Positions 35,118 through 44,025 of a stretch of 64,000 bases of DNA are shown here, one piece after another. This DNA comes from Shewanella indica (GTDB lineage Bacteria > Pseudomonadota > Gammaproteobacteria > Enterobacterales > Shewanellaceae): NCBI RefSeq assembly GCF_002836975.1, contig NZ_NIJK01000018.1, forward strand, positions 16,924 through 80,923, given 5' to 3'. A model generated the notes under the pieces. The model was not told where the DNA came from. It made no database searches and worked only from the letters and a program-made list of their open reading frames with translations. The position numbers and the translations under genes are program-made. Within the stretch, counting starts at the first letter, position 1. Every line of letters starts with the position of its first letter.

Positions 35118-38100
35118 ATGCTCAGTGCCATTATCCGTTTCTCCCTGACTCAAAGGCTGTTTACCCTGATAACAGCGCTGCTGCTCTGTGGTGCCGGCGC
35201 CTATTCCTGGTTGGGGCTGCCGCTGGACGCCTTCCCGGATATCTCGCCGACCCAGGTGAAAATCATCCTCAAGGCTCCCGGCATGACAGCCGAAGAGATA
35301 GAAGCCCAGGTGACAGTACCTGTTGAGACTGAGCTACTGGGGATCCCCAAGCAGGCGATACTGCGTTCCACCAGCAAGTATGCAATTACCGATATCACCC
35401 TGGACTTCAACGAAGGCACAGATATTTACTGGGCCAGACAACAGGTGAGTGAACGCTTGGCGGCGGTATGGGACAAGTTGCCCGCCGATCTGGAAGGCGG
35501 CGTTGCCCCCATGAGCACCCCGCTCAGTGAAATCTTTATGTTTTCGCTGGAGAATCCCTCGCTGTCGCTACTGGAGCGCCGTCAGTTGCTGGAATGGGAA
35601 GTCAGGCCGCTGCTGCGTACCGTGCCCGGAGTCGCCGATGTCAACATTCTCGGCGGTTTTGCCAAGACACTGCAGATCACCCCGGATCCCGTCGCTCTGG
35701 CTCAGGCCGGTATCAGCCAGGAAGAGTTGATAGCCCGTATTGAGAGCAACAACAGCAACACGGGTGCCGGACGCATCACGCTCGGGACAGATAACCTGAC
35801 GGTTCGCACCGAAGGGCGCATCGACTCGCTGGAGGCCCTGCAACAACTGGTGATTGCCACCAATCAGGGCGGCAGCTATCGCCTGCAAGACCTTGCAAAA
35901 GTCGAAATAGGTCATCTCAGCCGCTACGGCGCCGTGACCCGTAATGGTGAAGAAACCACAGAGGCCTTGATCGTCGGCCTCAAGGATGCCAATACCGATC
36001 AGGTCATCAAACTGGTACGGGAAAAGCTGGCCCAGATAGAAAAAACTCTGCCTCCCGGCAGCCAGCTGAATGTGTTCTACGACAGGGCCAACCTGATAGA
36101 TACAGCCATAGGCACCATTTCAGATGCCCTGTTTCAGGCCGTGGTATTGGTTATTCTGCTGCTAGCGCTGTTTCTCGGCAATTTGCGCGCTGCATTGGTG
36201 GTATCACTGTCGCTGCCGCTGGCGGCGCTGGCCACCTTTATGCTGATGCGTTACTTCAATCTGTCGGCCAACCTGATGAGTCTCGGCGGCCTGGTGATCG
36301 CCATCGGCATGTTAGTGGACTCCTCCGTGGTGGTGGTGGAGAACATGGTCAACCAAATTGCCGGCGGCAAACGCCTGCCCAGGCTGCACCTCATCTACCG
36401 CGCCACCAAAGATGTGGCCGTGCCTGTGGTGTCCGGCACCCTGATAGTGATCATAGTCTTCTCACCGCTACTGACCCTCAGCGGCCTCGAAGGCAAGCTG
36501 TTCACCCCAGTGGCTATCACCATAGTGTTTGCCATGCTGTCGGCACTGGCACTGTCGCTGACGGTGATCCCCGTGCTGGCCTCCTATCTGGTCAATGAAA
36601 AAGCGGCCAACGAACCCAAGGCCATTGGCTGGCTCAAGGCGCGCTACCTGCTCAGTCTGCAGTGGGTGTTACTGCACGGTAAGGCTTTTTGCGCCACGGC
36701 ACTGGTGGCACTGGTACTGAGCCTGGGGCTGTTTACTCAGGTGGGTAAAACCTTTATGCCGACCCTGGATGAGGGTGACATTATTCTGCAGTTGGAGAAG
36801 TCCCCGTCGATTTCGCTGCAGGCCTCGCTGGCACTGGATACTCAGATAGAGCAGCACCTGCTGACCACTGTACCCGAGATACGCCAGTTGGTCGCCCGCA
36901 CCGGCGCCGATGAGCTGGGTCTGGATCCCATGGGACTGAATGAAACCGATGTTTTCATGGAACTTAAACCCGTGGAGGAGTGGCGCTTTGCCAGCAAGGA
37001 GGAGCTTATTGATGCCATACGCACCGAAGTGCTCAAGTTTCCGGGGATCAATTTCAACTTCACCCAACCTATCCAGATGCGGGTCTCCGAGATGCTTACC
37101 GGCAGCATAGGCGATGTGGCGATTAAAATTTTCGGTGAAGATCTTGAGACGCTTTCAAGATTGGCCAGCGAGACAGCACACCTGACCAGCGCCACTCGCG
37201 GCAGCCAGGATGTCAAAACCGCCATGACCGAAGGCAGCCCCTTTATCAACCTCCGTCTCAAGGAGGGTTTGGCCCGCAGTTACAACATGAGTGCCGATGA
37301 ATTTGGTCGATATCTCAAGAGCCAACTGGAAGGCCTGGCCATAACTGAGATAATCCAGGGCAAGAAGCGAACTCCCGTGCTGATCGCCCAGGCAGCAGAT
37401 GGCATCAACAGCCTGCCGCAACTGGAGCAAAGGCTATTGGTGATGCCGGATGCCAGCCTCAGGCCCCTTGGTGAACTGGCGCAAATAAGCTATCGCGAAG
37501 GGCCAATACTGATTGAACGCGAGCAAGGCAACCGCTTTGCCGTGGTCACCACCAATGTCAGCGGCCGCGATATCGTCGGCTTTGTCGAAGAACTACAGGG
37601 CAAGCTGGCCGCTGAGCTATCTCTGCCCAGCGGTTACAGCCTGAATTTCGGCGGCGAATTCGAGAACCAGCAACGGGCGACCCGTAACCTGCTGTTGGTG
37701 GTGCCCGTGGCGCTGATGCTGATCAACCTGATCCTGTTCACCACCTTCGGCAATATTTCCAAAGCCTTGCTAATCCTGGCCAACGTCCCCTTTGCCATGA
37801 TGGGCGGTATCTTCAGCCTGTTTATCTCGGGCGAATACCTGTCGGTGCCGGCCTCAGTGGGCTTTATCGCCCTGCTGGGGGTAGCCGTGCTCAACGGCGT
37901 GGTGATGGTCAGTTACTATGAACAGTCGCGGCATCTGTTTGCCAGCCTCAGTGAACGGGTCGAACAAGGTGCCGCCCGCCGACTGCGGCCGATTCTGATG
38001 ACGGCCACCACCGCCATGTTCGGCCTGATCCCGCTGGCCTTTGCCACCGGGCCCGGCGCCGAAATTCAAAGGCCGCTGGCAATCGTGGTCATAGGCGGGC

Positions 38101-38171
38101 TGATCACCTCCACTATCACCACCCTCTATTTGTTGCCGCTGCTGTATCAAACCCTGGAGAAACGCCAATGA
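35118..38171 (+). CDS. RND efflux permease, heavy-metal (CusA/CzcA) type
   Basis: 1017 residues, 12 membrane helices with two large periplasmic loops. The start (FPDISPTQVKI, APGMTAEEIE) and WARQQVSERLAAVWDKLP are typical of the heavy-metal subgroup. The TM4 motif reads GLVIAIGMLVDSSVVVVEN near 391-409. It has a single Asp, as in CusA, and lacks the D-x-G/D pair of CzcA divalent-metal pumps or the DD pair of AcrB. Substrate is therefore not clear: monovalent metal is a reasonable guess but no metal-binding Met cluster can be confirmed by eye. The following DUF3240 gene supports the CusA-like class. Confidence 0.92.
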   Translation: MLSAIIRFSLTQRLFTLITALLLCGAGAYSWLGLPLDAFPDISPTQVKIILKAPGMTAEEIEAQVTVPVETELLGIPKQAILRSTSKYAITDITLDFNEGTDIYWARQQVSERLAAVWDKLPADLEGGVAPMSTPLSEIFMFSLENPSLSLLERRQLLEWEVRPLLRTVPGVADVNILGGFAKTLQITPDPVALAQAGISQEELIARIESNNSNTGAGRITLGTDNLTVRTEGRIDSLEALQQLVIATNQGGSYRLQDLAKVEIGHLSRYGAVTRNGEETTEALIVGLKDANTDQVIKLVREKLAQIEKTLPPGSQLNVFYDRANLIDTAIGTISDALFQAVVLVILLLALFLGNLRAALVVSLSLPLAALATFMLMRYFNLSANLMSLGGLVIAIGMLVDSSVVVVENMVNQIAGGKRLPRLHLIYRATKDVAVPVVSGTLIVIIVFSPLLTLSGLEGKLFTPVAITIVFAMLSALALSLTVIPVLASYLVNEKAANEPKAIGWLKARYLLSLQWVLLHGKAFCATALVALVLSLGLFTQVGKTFMPTLDEGDIILQLEKSPSISLQASLALDTQIEQHLLTTVPEIRQLVARTGADELGLDPMGLNETDVFMELKPVEEWRFASKEELIDAIRTEVLKFPGINFNFTQPIQMRVSEMLTGSIGDVAIKIFGEDLETLSRLASETAHLTSATRGSQDVKTAMTEGSPFINLRLKEGLARSYNMSADEFGRYLKSQLEGLAITEIIQGKKRTPVLIAQAADGINSLPQLEQRLLVMPDASLRPLGELAQISYREGPILIEREQGNRFAVVTTNVSGRDIVGFVEELQGKLAAELSLPSGYSLNFGGEFENQQRATRNLLLVVPVALMLINLILFTTFGNISKALLILANVPFAMMGGIFSLFISGEYLSVPASVGFIALLGVAVLNGVVMVSYYEQSRHLFASLSERVEQGAARRLRPILMTATTAMFGLIPLAFATGPGAEIQRPLAIVVIGGLITSTITTLYLLPLLYQTLEKRQ

Positions 38172-38473
38172 AACAACTCTTGGTGCTGATAGTGCAGCAC
38201 AATCTAAAAGACGATGTGGTCGACACCCTGATGTCGCTGGACTACCTCTCCGGCTTCAGCCTGATCAATATCTGTGGCTTCAGCCGCGAGCACAGCCACT
38301 TCAATCTCAAGGAACAGGTGGAAGGTTATCGGGAATTCTACAAGTTCGAGGTGATGCATCCGCAAGAGTCACAGCAGGCGCTGCTGCAAACCCTGGCGGA
38401 GGTCTGCCGCCACAACCCCTGCCGCTATTGGATAGTACCGATAGCGACAGACGGCGTGCTGGGTCAGGACTGA
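38168..38473 (+). CDS. DUF3240 family protein, PII-like, RND-linked
   Basis: 101 residues. The segments LLVLIVQHNLKDDVVDTLMS and YREFYKFEVMHP and a ferredoxin-like alternation of strands and helices fit DUF3240, a PII-like family found next to CusA/CzcA-type pumps. The CRHNPCRYWIVPIA end has two Cys residues that might bind a metal. Start overlaps the permease stop (ATGA). It may sense the transported ion or tune the pump; this is inference from its context. Confidence 0.82.
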   Translation: MKQLLVLIVQHNLKDDVVDTLMSLDYLSGFSLINICGFSREHSHFNLKEQVEGYREFYKFEVMHPQESQQALLQTLAEVCRHNPCRYWIVPIATDGVLGQD

Positions 38474-39081
38474 CGGGGTTTAAGCCAATACTGGCCGGCA
38501 ATAGCCAACAGGCAATAACCGAGGAAGAACCAAAAGCCCGACTCCAGGCTGGCGTGGGTGTGAACCAAATCGCCCATGCCGGCCGAGGCGTTGCCGGCCA
38601 TATAAGTGATAATAAGTGCCACCACAAATACGTCGGCCATGGACCATTTGGCGATGGCCGCGGTAATACTGTCGATGATCTGCCGCACCTTACTGGACAG
38701 CGGCGCCTGAGCCAGCAGCATCAGCCCCAGCTTGCAGGCCGGCACTATCACGGAAAACAGCATCACCAGCGCCGCCACCAGGTTATTGCCGTGTTGATGC
38801 AGCTCGGTCACTGTGCCCCAGATACTGCGGGTCTTGTTGAACACCTCCATTTCACCTTGAAGGTTGTTAAGCCCCAACATACCGCTAATCATCGCCAGCA
38901 TTCCCCTGGCACTGTCGCGCCCGGAACCATCACTGACGGCTTCGGCAATCATGTCCAACCCGGCTTCGGTCAGCTCGGCCTTTTCTACCGTGCCGCTGAC
39001 AGTCAAAATAGGTTGAGTCACCCCGGGGATCAGCAAGGCCAGCGACAATAATAGGGTCATGATAGGTAAAATTCGGCGCAT
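38464..39081 (-). CDS. Paraquat-inducible protein A family membrane protein
   Basis: 205 residues with about four membrane helices. The region VFNKTRSIWGTVTELH, VPACKLGLMLLAQ and WSMADVFVVALIITYMAGN is the PqiA-domain signature. Single-domain PqiA proteins are membrane proteins; in E. coli the two-domain PqiA supports lipid transport with PqiB (MCE). No MCE gene is next to it. ATG 39081 has GGAG 8 bases upstream; a GTG at 39090 is less likely. Its end overlaps the DUF3240 gene end by 10 bases in convergent orientation. Confidence 0.88.
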   Translation of the reverse strand: MRRILPIMTLLLSLALLIPGVTQPILTVSGTVEKAELTEAGLDMIAEAVSDGSGRDSARGMLAMISGMLGLNNLQGEMEVFNKTRSIWGTVTELHQHGNNLVAALVMLFSVIVPACKLGLMLLAQAPLSSKVRQIIDSITAAIAKWSMADVFVVALIITYMAGNASAGMGDLVHTHASLESGFWFFLGYCLLAIAGQYWLKPRQS

Positions 39082-39156
39082 CGGGGTCACTCCACAAACT
39101 CAACAAAAAGGCCCACCACTCGGCGGGCCCATCAGTTTACCCAGTTTACCGCCAGA

Positions 39157-40338
39157 TCAATAGAAGGGCTTGGGGTCGACATCCAAAGAGCTGGGCGATA
39201 CACCTCTGTCTATGTTGAGATCCGACTTTTGCAGATCCACCATGGTCACATCGGTATATCGCTTAAACTTCAATGAATAGAAGCATTTGACTATGGGGTG
39301 CAACACATCCCTGTCTTTGGATTCCCAGACTATGCCCACTCGGCCATCGGACAGTTGCACCAATGAACCGACCGGGTAGACACCGATACAACGAATAAAC
39401 TCATACACCAGGCTCTCATCCAGATGAAAGGGCGTCAGACTGAGCAGAATTTTAAAGGCAGCTGCCGGGCTCATCGCCTCTTTATAGCAGCGGGTGGCGG
39501 TAAGGGCATCATAGATATCCACGATACAGCTCATACGCCCATGCAGCGGCAATGCATCTCCAGTCAGGCCCTGTGGGTAACCACGACCATCGAGTTTTTC
39601 GTGGTGCATCAGGCACACATCCTTGCTCACTTGAGACAAGCCCTTGGCCTGTTCCATAATCTCGATGGCGTAGACTTGGTGCAGCTTCATGTGCTCAAAC
39701 TCTTCCGGCGTCAGCTTGCCCGGCTTGTGCAGTATCTTGTTATCCACCTTGATCTTGCCGATATCGTGGAGAATACCGCCGATGGCCAGCTGCCTGAGCA
39801 TCTCGCGATCCAGCTTGAGATATTTACCAAAGGTGATCAGCAGGAAGGCAACATTGACCGAATGTTCCAGTAAGTAGGCATCTTTGGTTCTCAGCGCCGA
39901 TATGCACTTCATCGCATCAGAGTCGAGCATCACCGACTCGATCATATTGTCTGCCAATGCCGCAAACGGCTCGACTTCTATCGCCTTGCCTTCGAAGGTT
40001 TCACTGAGGACTTTACGCACCAAGCCCTTGGCTTCTGTCAGTAGCTGTTTGGCCTGACCTCTTGCCAATTCAGGATTAACCGAGGTTTTACGAGTATGGT
40101 TATCGCAAACGGGGCGCTGTTTTTTCAGGCCGCAGTTGTCGCTGGAACGCTCAACATCAACCCAGACAAAACGGATGCCGCTGTTGCTGAGTTGAGTGAT
40201 CGCCTGACGGCTCCTGATCTGGCCGGCATTGGCGACAGCTAACCGGCCATTGTTCTCAATGGCCGACACATACATGCCTATCCCCAATCGGGTAACGGGC
40301 AACTTCAACAGGGCTGCTGTCGGAACCGCATCAGTCAT
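39157..40338 (-). CDS. HD-GYP c-di-GMP phosphodiesterase with N-terminal DUF3391-like domain
   Basis: 393 residues. The N-terminal part (about 8-130) matches the DUF3391 domain common before HD-GYP (KLPVTRLGIGMYVSAIE, IRFVWVDVE). The HD-GYP domain has HSVNVAFLL, GGILHDIGKIKV and HHEKLDGRGYPQGL intact, with metal-binding His and Asp residues, so it should cleave c-di-GMP. ATG 40338 follows GGAG at 7 bases; the longer frame to 40443 has no signal. With the GGDEF-EAL gene at 3086 this is the second c-di-GMP protein in the window. Confidence 0.93.
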   Translation of the reverse strand: MTDAVPTAALLKLPVTRLGIGMYVSAIENNGRLAVANAGQIRSRQAITQLSNSGIRFVWVDVERSSDNCGLKKQRPVCDNHTRKTSVNPELARGQAKQLLTEAKGLVRKVLSETFEGKAIEVEPFAALADNMIESVMLDSDAMKCISALRTKDAYLLEHSVNVAFLLITFGKYLKLDREMLRQLAIGGILHDIGKIKVDNKILHKPGKLTPEEFEHMKLHQVYAIEIMEQAKGLSQVSKDVCLMHHEKLDGRGYPQGLTGDALPLHGRMSCIVDIYDALTATRCYKEAMSPAAAFKILLSLTPFHLDESLVYEFIRCIGVYPVGSLVQLSDGRVGIVWESKDRDVLHPIVKCFYSLKFKRYTDVTMVDLQKSDLNIDRGVSPSSLDVDPKPFY

Positions 40339-40498
40339 TCTTTCACTCCGGCAAATGCTTCTGTCCTCATCCGAACAACGTTTGTCAGGGGTTAACGACT
40401 CTCCAAAAAATGTCACTCGGCTTTGCCGTATTCTAGAAGCCAAATCCGGAAATGCCTATGCACCTAAGGGGGTAAAGTTTGCCTTTATGATGCCAATC

Positions 40499-40714
40499 TC
40501 ACTCAGGTATAGGGCCAAGACACTGAAAACCTTCACTCAACCAACGGCGATACTGACAGTTGTAACAGGAGCGGGTTATATCGTCTATCTGCTCGTCTTC
40601 GTCGTCTTCGGCAAAACAAGCACATTGGATGGCTACCTCGCGGGCAGCCTGCAGATTGCTGTTGCCACCGAGAAACAAACGTTTACCCTGCTTGAGTTCA
40701 AACCATTGCTGCAT
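40499..40714 (-). CDS. 71-residue Cys-rich protein downstream of the TiaS-like gene
   Basis: The ATG at 40714 directly follows the TiaS-like stop codon (TGA-ATG) with AAGGAG just upstream, which is strong evidence that it is real. Five cysteines at 31, 33, 50, 53 and 65 (CAC, CYNC, FQC) suggest a zinc-binding or iron-sulfur site. An acidic stretch EDDEDEQIDD separates the pairs. I do not recognise it. Archaeal TiaS ends in a zinc ribbon that the neighbour lacks, so this small protein could supply it in trans; that is speculation. Last gene of the TonB/ECF operon. Confidence 0.75.
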   Translation of the reverse strand: MQQWFELKQGKRLFLGGNSNLQAAREVAIQCACFAEDDEDEQIDDITRSCYNCQYRRWLSEGFQCLGPIPE

Positions 40715-41446
40715 TCAGAACTCCTTCAGTTCCTGTTTACCGGCATTGTGCCACTCGGCGCCACGTTTGCTGACCAGGAGGGCAAACTTGTGTTCGGCCC
40801 ACACGGCTTTAACCTTGCCGCTAAGCCAGACAGAGTCGGTTTCCTGCAACCATTCACCTGTGGTAGTCAATACGCCATCCAGCTCAGAGCGCTTTAGTAT
40901 GTCGGCAACGCCAAAAGGCGCGGCTTCATCTGTCTGACCCAATTTCAGTTGGCCTTTCACCCGGCCATCATTACCTGTAAGCCTGAGCCCAAGGCCCGCC
41001 AGAGCGCCGATAACGCCCTGCCCTGTGCCGCCGTGCTCGCTGAGACTGATACCCAAGTGTTTAGCCAAGCCGTAGGCTTGTTCCTTGGTCTTGACCTCTT
41101 GCTTGGCCTCACGGCCAAAAGCCATCAGCACGTCCTGACCGCTGAAATCGGCCAGAGACAAGAGCGCCAACCCAGGGTCGGCCGCGCTGGCAGACTCCCT
41201 GAGCAAATGAGCTATAGCCAACTCACGGATCGCCTCTAAGGTAAGCTCACCGCGATAACCAAAGCACATGGCACTATTGTGGGAAGTGTAAGGAATATCC
41301 GGATGCACATAGAGCTGATGCCGGGTCACCAGGGAGGTTTGCCCGCCTTGCTGGGTCAACAATTCAGCTATCTCGGCAGCTATCTCGCCGGTGCCTTTGG
41401 TGCCAATATCATCGGTATCGTCTATACAAATCAGCCAATCTTTCAT
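40715..41446 (-). CDS. TiaS-like ATP-utilising protein (tRNA-Ile2 agmatinylcytidine synthetase homologue)
   Basis: 243 residues. The N-terminus WLICIDDTDD (IDDTD at 8-12) and HPDIPYTSHNSAMCF match the kinase and ferredoxin-like parts of archaeal TiaS, whose IDDTD motif binds metal and ATP. The C-terminal part (about 190-240: LTTTGEWLQETDSVWLSGKV, then AEHKFALLVSK) looks like the OB-fold. The zinc ribbon is absent and the protein is shorter than archaeal TiaS (about 420). Bacteria use TilS for this tRNA base, so the protein probably modifies another substrate. It lies 13 bases after the S-component gene, in a transport operon. ATG 41446 follows AAGG. Confidence 0.75.
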   Translation of the reverse strand: MKDWLICIDDTDDIGTKGTGEIAAEIAELLTQQGGQTSLVTRHQLYVHPDIPYTSHNSAMCFGYRGELTLEAIRELAIAHLLRESASAADPGLALLSLADFSGQDVLMAFGREAKQEVKTKEQAYGLAKHLGISLSEHGGTGQGVIGALAGLGLRLTGNDGRVKGQLKLGQTDEAAPFGVADILKRSELDGVLTTTGEWLQETDSVWLSGKVKAVWAEHKFALLVSKRGAEWHNAGKQELKEF

Positions 41447-41459
41447 CAATAAACCTTAA

Positions 41460-42014
41460 TCAATCTGTCTGGGTATCTTTGTGGAGGAGATCGTGAGCCT
41501 TGAGGCGTCTCAAAACGGGAGGCACCAACAGGGCCCCGACTATGGCAAAGGCTCCACCTTGTAAACACTTGAGACCAAAGCGCACCAAGGCCACCTGTTC
41601 ACTCATGCCCACCAGCAAATCCTCTACCAGCCCTTTAGCGGCCCAGGCGATACAGCCCACCAATGCCAGGGCGATGAAACGCCAGCGCAAGTTGAAAGCA
41701 TTGGCCAGCAGCAGAAGCGCCAGGTCCATCGACACAGCCGGAACCACAAATTTGAGCAGAATAAGCGGGCCGCCTTTGCCCACGCCCAAGGTCATGGCAA
41801 CCACTCCGGCCAAGGCGCCGCAAGCTGTCATGGCGCCCATGCGTCCGACAATGCCGTAACAGGTGAGATAGAAAAAGCTCATCAGCAACATAGAATGTCC
41901 CGACAAGCCGAGTTTCAGCCTGAGCATACTCTTGACTGCCACCAATAAGGTGGCACAAAAGCCGATGAAGAGCGCATCCTGCAATTGAAATCCTTTGATT
42001 TTATTTGTTGCCAT
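41460..42014 (-). CDS. S-component-like membrane protein of an ECF transporter
   Basis: 184 residues with six hydrophobic helices. It occupies the substrate-binding position in an ECF-type operon: a T-component and a double ATPase are encoded just upstream. Features such as LQDALFIGFCATLLVAVKSM and MTACGALAGVVAMTLGVGKG are in keeping with S-components, which vary greatly. There is no motif that tells which vitamin or metal it binds. ATG 42014 (MATNKIKGFQ) has GGAG 6 bases upstream and overlaps the T-component end by 14 bases. Confidence 0.72.
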   Translation of the reverse strand: MATNKIKGFQLQDALFIGFCATLLVAVKSMLRLKLGLSGHSMLLMSFFYLTCYGIVGRMGAMTACGALAGVVAMTLGVGKGGPLILLKFVVPAVSMDLALLLLANAFNLRWRFIALALVGCIAWAAKGLVEDLLVGMSEQVALVRFGLKCLQGGAFAIVGALLVPPVLRRLKAHDLLHKDTQTD

Positions 42015-42684
42015 GTTCGCTCCGGTTGTCCTGCCAATGGGTCGGCTTGGAAGTGTGGCCAAAGTGGCGACTCTTGGCGGCAAGCGCCATCTGTTTGGCC
42101 AATTTAAGCAGTTGGATCAAGAGGGGGAATAACACACAGTAGGCCAGTTCAGGCCAGTTGCGGGGGTTGAGCAGTTGCTTGGGCGCAATTCGGGCACCAC
42201 GCAGCCGCTGCAGTTGGTAGATCTCGGCGATCTCCTGGGTCATAAAGGGCAGCAGACCTATAGAAGCGGCCACCACGAAGGCCCATTTAGCCGGCATGAC
42301 CAGGCATAACACCTCACCGATCCGCTCCGGGCGCACGGTAACCGATAGCCACCATCCCGGCAGCAGCGCCAGGGTGATACGGGCCACCGCCAAGGTACCT
42401 TGTCCCAGCTGCTCGCCGCCATGCATCAGTGCATACAGCCCCAAAGTAAAACCGAGTTGCAGCAGAACAAAACGGATTACCCCGCCTATGGCACCGCGCT
42501 GCAGCATGCCATGAACCACCAAGATCAGATTAATGGCCGCCAGCCAGGGAAGCTGCGCCTGAGGCAAGAGAAAGGCTGCCGATGACAGAGTCACTACCAA
42601 GAACAAGGCCGTGGCACTGCCCCACAAACCTAAATCCAGCCCCTTGGGAGAAGCACGGCCGTGGCGCCGTCCTTTAACCCACAC
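42001..42684 (-). CDS. ECF transporter T-component (CbiQ/EcfT family)
   Basis: 227 residues, about five membrane helices followed by a basic C-terminal region. The EcfT-type cytoplasmic motifs with short Arg-Gly pairs, QRLRGARIAPKQLL and LAAKSRHFGH, are the ATPase coupling helices. I chose GTG 42684 (VWVKGRRHG): GAGGAGG lies 6 bases upstream, inside the ATPase gene. The longer frame to 42783 runs through the ATPase gene and has no signal. The gene overlaps both neighbours, so expression is tightly coupled. Confidence 0.85.
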   Translation of the reverse strand: MWVKGRRHGRASPKGLDLGLWGSATALFLVVTLSSAAFLLPQAQLPWLAAINLILVVHGMLQRGAIGGVIRFVLLQLGFTLGLYALMHGGEQLGQGTLAVARITLALLPGWWLSVTVRPERIGEVLCLVMPAKWAFVVAASIGLLPFMTQEIAEIYQLQRLRGARIAPKQLLNPRNWPELAYCVLFPLLIQLLKLAKQMALAAKSRHFGHTSKPTHWQDNRSEHGNK

Positions 42685-44023
42685 AGGCAACCTCCTCTGG
42701 GGCAAACTCGATTTCCAGTTGGCCTTGTTGCAACTGCCACAGCTGACTACAAGGTAACCCCGGCAGGGGTCTGTGGCTGGCAATCACTATGCTGCCGCCC
42801 TGTTCCCGCAGATAGTTGAGTATCTGCCAAAGCTGCCCCAGATGTTTGCCATCCAACCCCGCCAAGGGGTCGTCCAACAGCATCAAGCTGGGGGTTAAAC
42901 AAGCGATAGAGGCCAGGGCAATCAAGTGCTGCTGCCCATAGGAAAGCGTATGGGGCGAGCTTTGGGCAAGATGCAGCAAGTCGAGCTGCTCAAGCAGGCT
43001 CTCGGCCCGGGACAGCGGCAGGTCGAAGCGGCGCAGGCTGAACTGCATCTCCTCTATGACTGTGGCTTCAAACAACTGACGGTTGGGGCGCTGCATCAAC
43101 AGGCCTAGCATGGGGCCATAGGCACCAGGCTTGGGCTTACGGCCAAAGACCCGCAGTGGCATCGACGCCACCGCGGGTTGAATACCGGCTATCGCCTTCA
43201 GCAGGCTGCTCTTGCCCGAGCCGTTGTTACCCACCAGAGTAACCAGCTCACCGGCGCCCAAAGACAGGCCCTGCTGACACACAAACAGGGGCGAATGCCC
43301 CTGATAACGAAATTCAAATGAAGTGGCACTGACCAGTTCCCGACTTCGGTCCGGCTCCAGGCGTTTCAAATGGCTGGCGGATTCGACCCGGTAACTGCCG
43401 GGTAACAGGCGCCCTTGGTCCAGGTACCAGAAGTGTTCAACAACTGAGGAAAAAGCCTGGGGATTATGCTCCACCAGTACCACAGCCATACCTTCCGCCA
43501 GCAGGTTACGGATTACTGCCAGCAGTTCATCGACACCGGCGTCATCCAACTGCGCCCAAGGTTCATCCAACAGCAGTACCGCAGGCTCACTCACCAACTG
43601 GGCAGCGATCATCAGGCGATATTTCTGTCCGAGAGACAGCTTGCTGACTTGAGTTTCCAGCGAGACAAACAGCCCCACCCGGCGCAATGCATGCTGCACT
43701 CTGGAGATCATCTGGCCGCTGGGCACACCGAGGTTTTCCAAGGCAAAGGCCACTTCGGCCCCGACGGTCTGGCGCAGTATCTGCACCTGGGGATCTTGCA
43801 TCACCAGGCCCACCAACAACCCCTGACGGCGGAAAATGCCGCCTTCACAGGGACGCCGTTGCAGCCCGGCAAGCAAAGCCAGCAGACTGGATTTACCCGA
43901 ACCCGTGGGACCACTGATGCAGTGGCAGGAGCCGGATTCTATTTTTAGATCCAGATCCCTCAATATCAAGGGCTGCAAACAGCCATGATTGAAATTGATC
44001 CCTTCGAGTTCGAGTAAGCGCAT
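42674..44023 (-). CDS. Double ABC ATPase of an ECF transporter (EcfA-A' fusion)
   Basis: 449 residues holding two complete ABC domains in one chain. First: Walker A GPTGSGKSS (38-46), signature LSLGQKYRLMIAAQL, Walker B VLLLDEPWAQLD. Second: Walker A GNNGSGKSS (near 265), signature LSYGQQHLIALASIA, Walker B LMLLDDPLAGLD. The second has DD instead of DE at the Walker B end (LDDPLAG), so the catalytic Glu may be missing and only the first site may hydrolyse ATP efficiently. Together with the T- and S-components this forms a full ECF importer. ATG 44023 is 2 bases after the receptor gene's stop. Confidence 0.9.
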   Translation of the reverse strand: MRLLELEGINFNHGCLQPLILRDLDLKIESGSCHCISGPTGSGKSSLLALLAGLQRRPCEGGIFRRQGLLVGLVMQDPQVQILRQTVGAEVAFALENLGVPSGQMISRVQHALRRVGLFVSLETQVSKLSLGQKYRLMIAAQLVSEPAVLLLDEPWAQLDDAGVDELLAVIRNLLAEGMAVVLVEHNPQAFSSVVEHFWYLDQGRLLPGSYRVESASHLKRLEPDRSRELVSATSFEFRYQGHSPLFVCQQGLSLGAGELVTLVGNNGSGKSSLLKAIAGIQPAVASMPLRVFGRKPKPGAYGPMLGLLMQRPNRQLFEATVIEEMQFSLRRFDLPLSRAESLLEQLDLLHLAQSSPHTLSYGQQHLIALASIACLTPSLMLLDDPLAGLDGKHLGQLWQILNYLREQGGSIVIASHRPLPGLPCSQLWQLQQGQLEIEFAPEEVACVG

Positions 44024-44025
44024 TA

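Noticed and set aside
40229..40897. Plus-strand 222-codon frame
   Set aside because: Opposes the HD-GYP, Cys-rich and TiaS-like genes and has no recognisable features.
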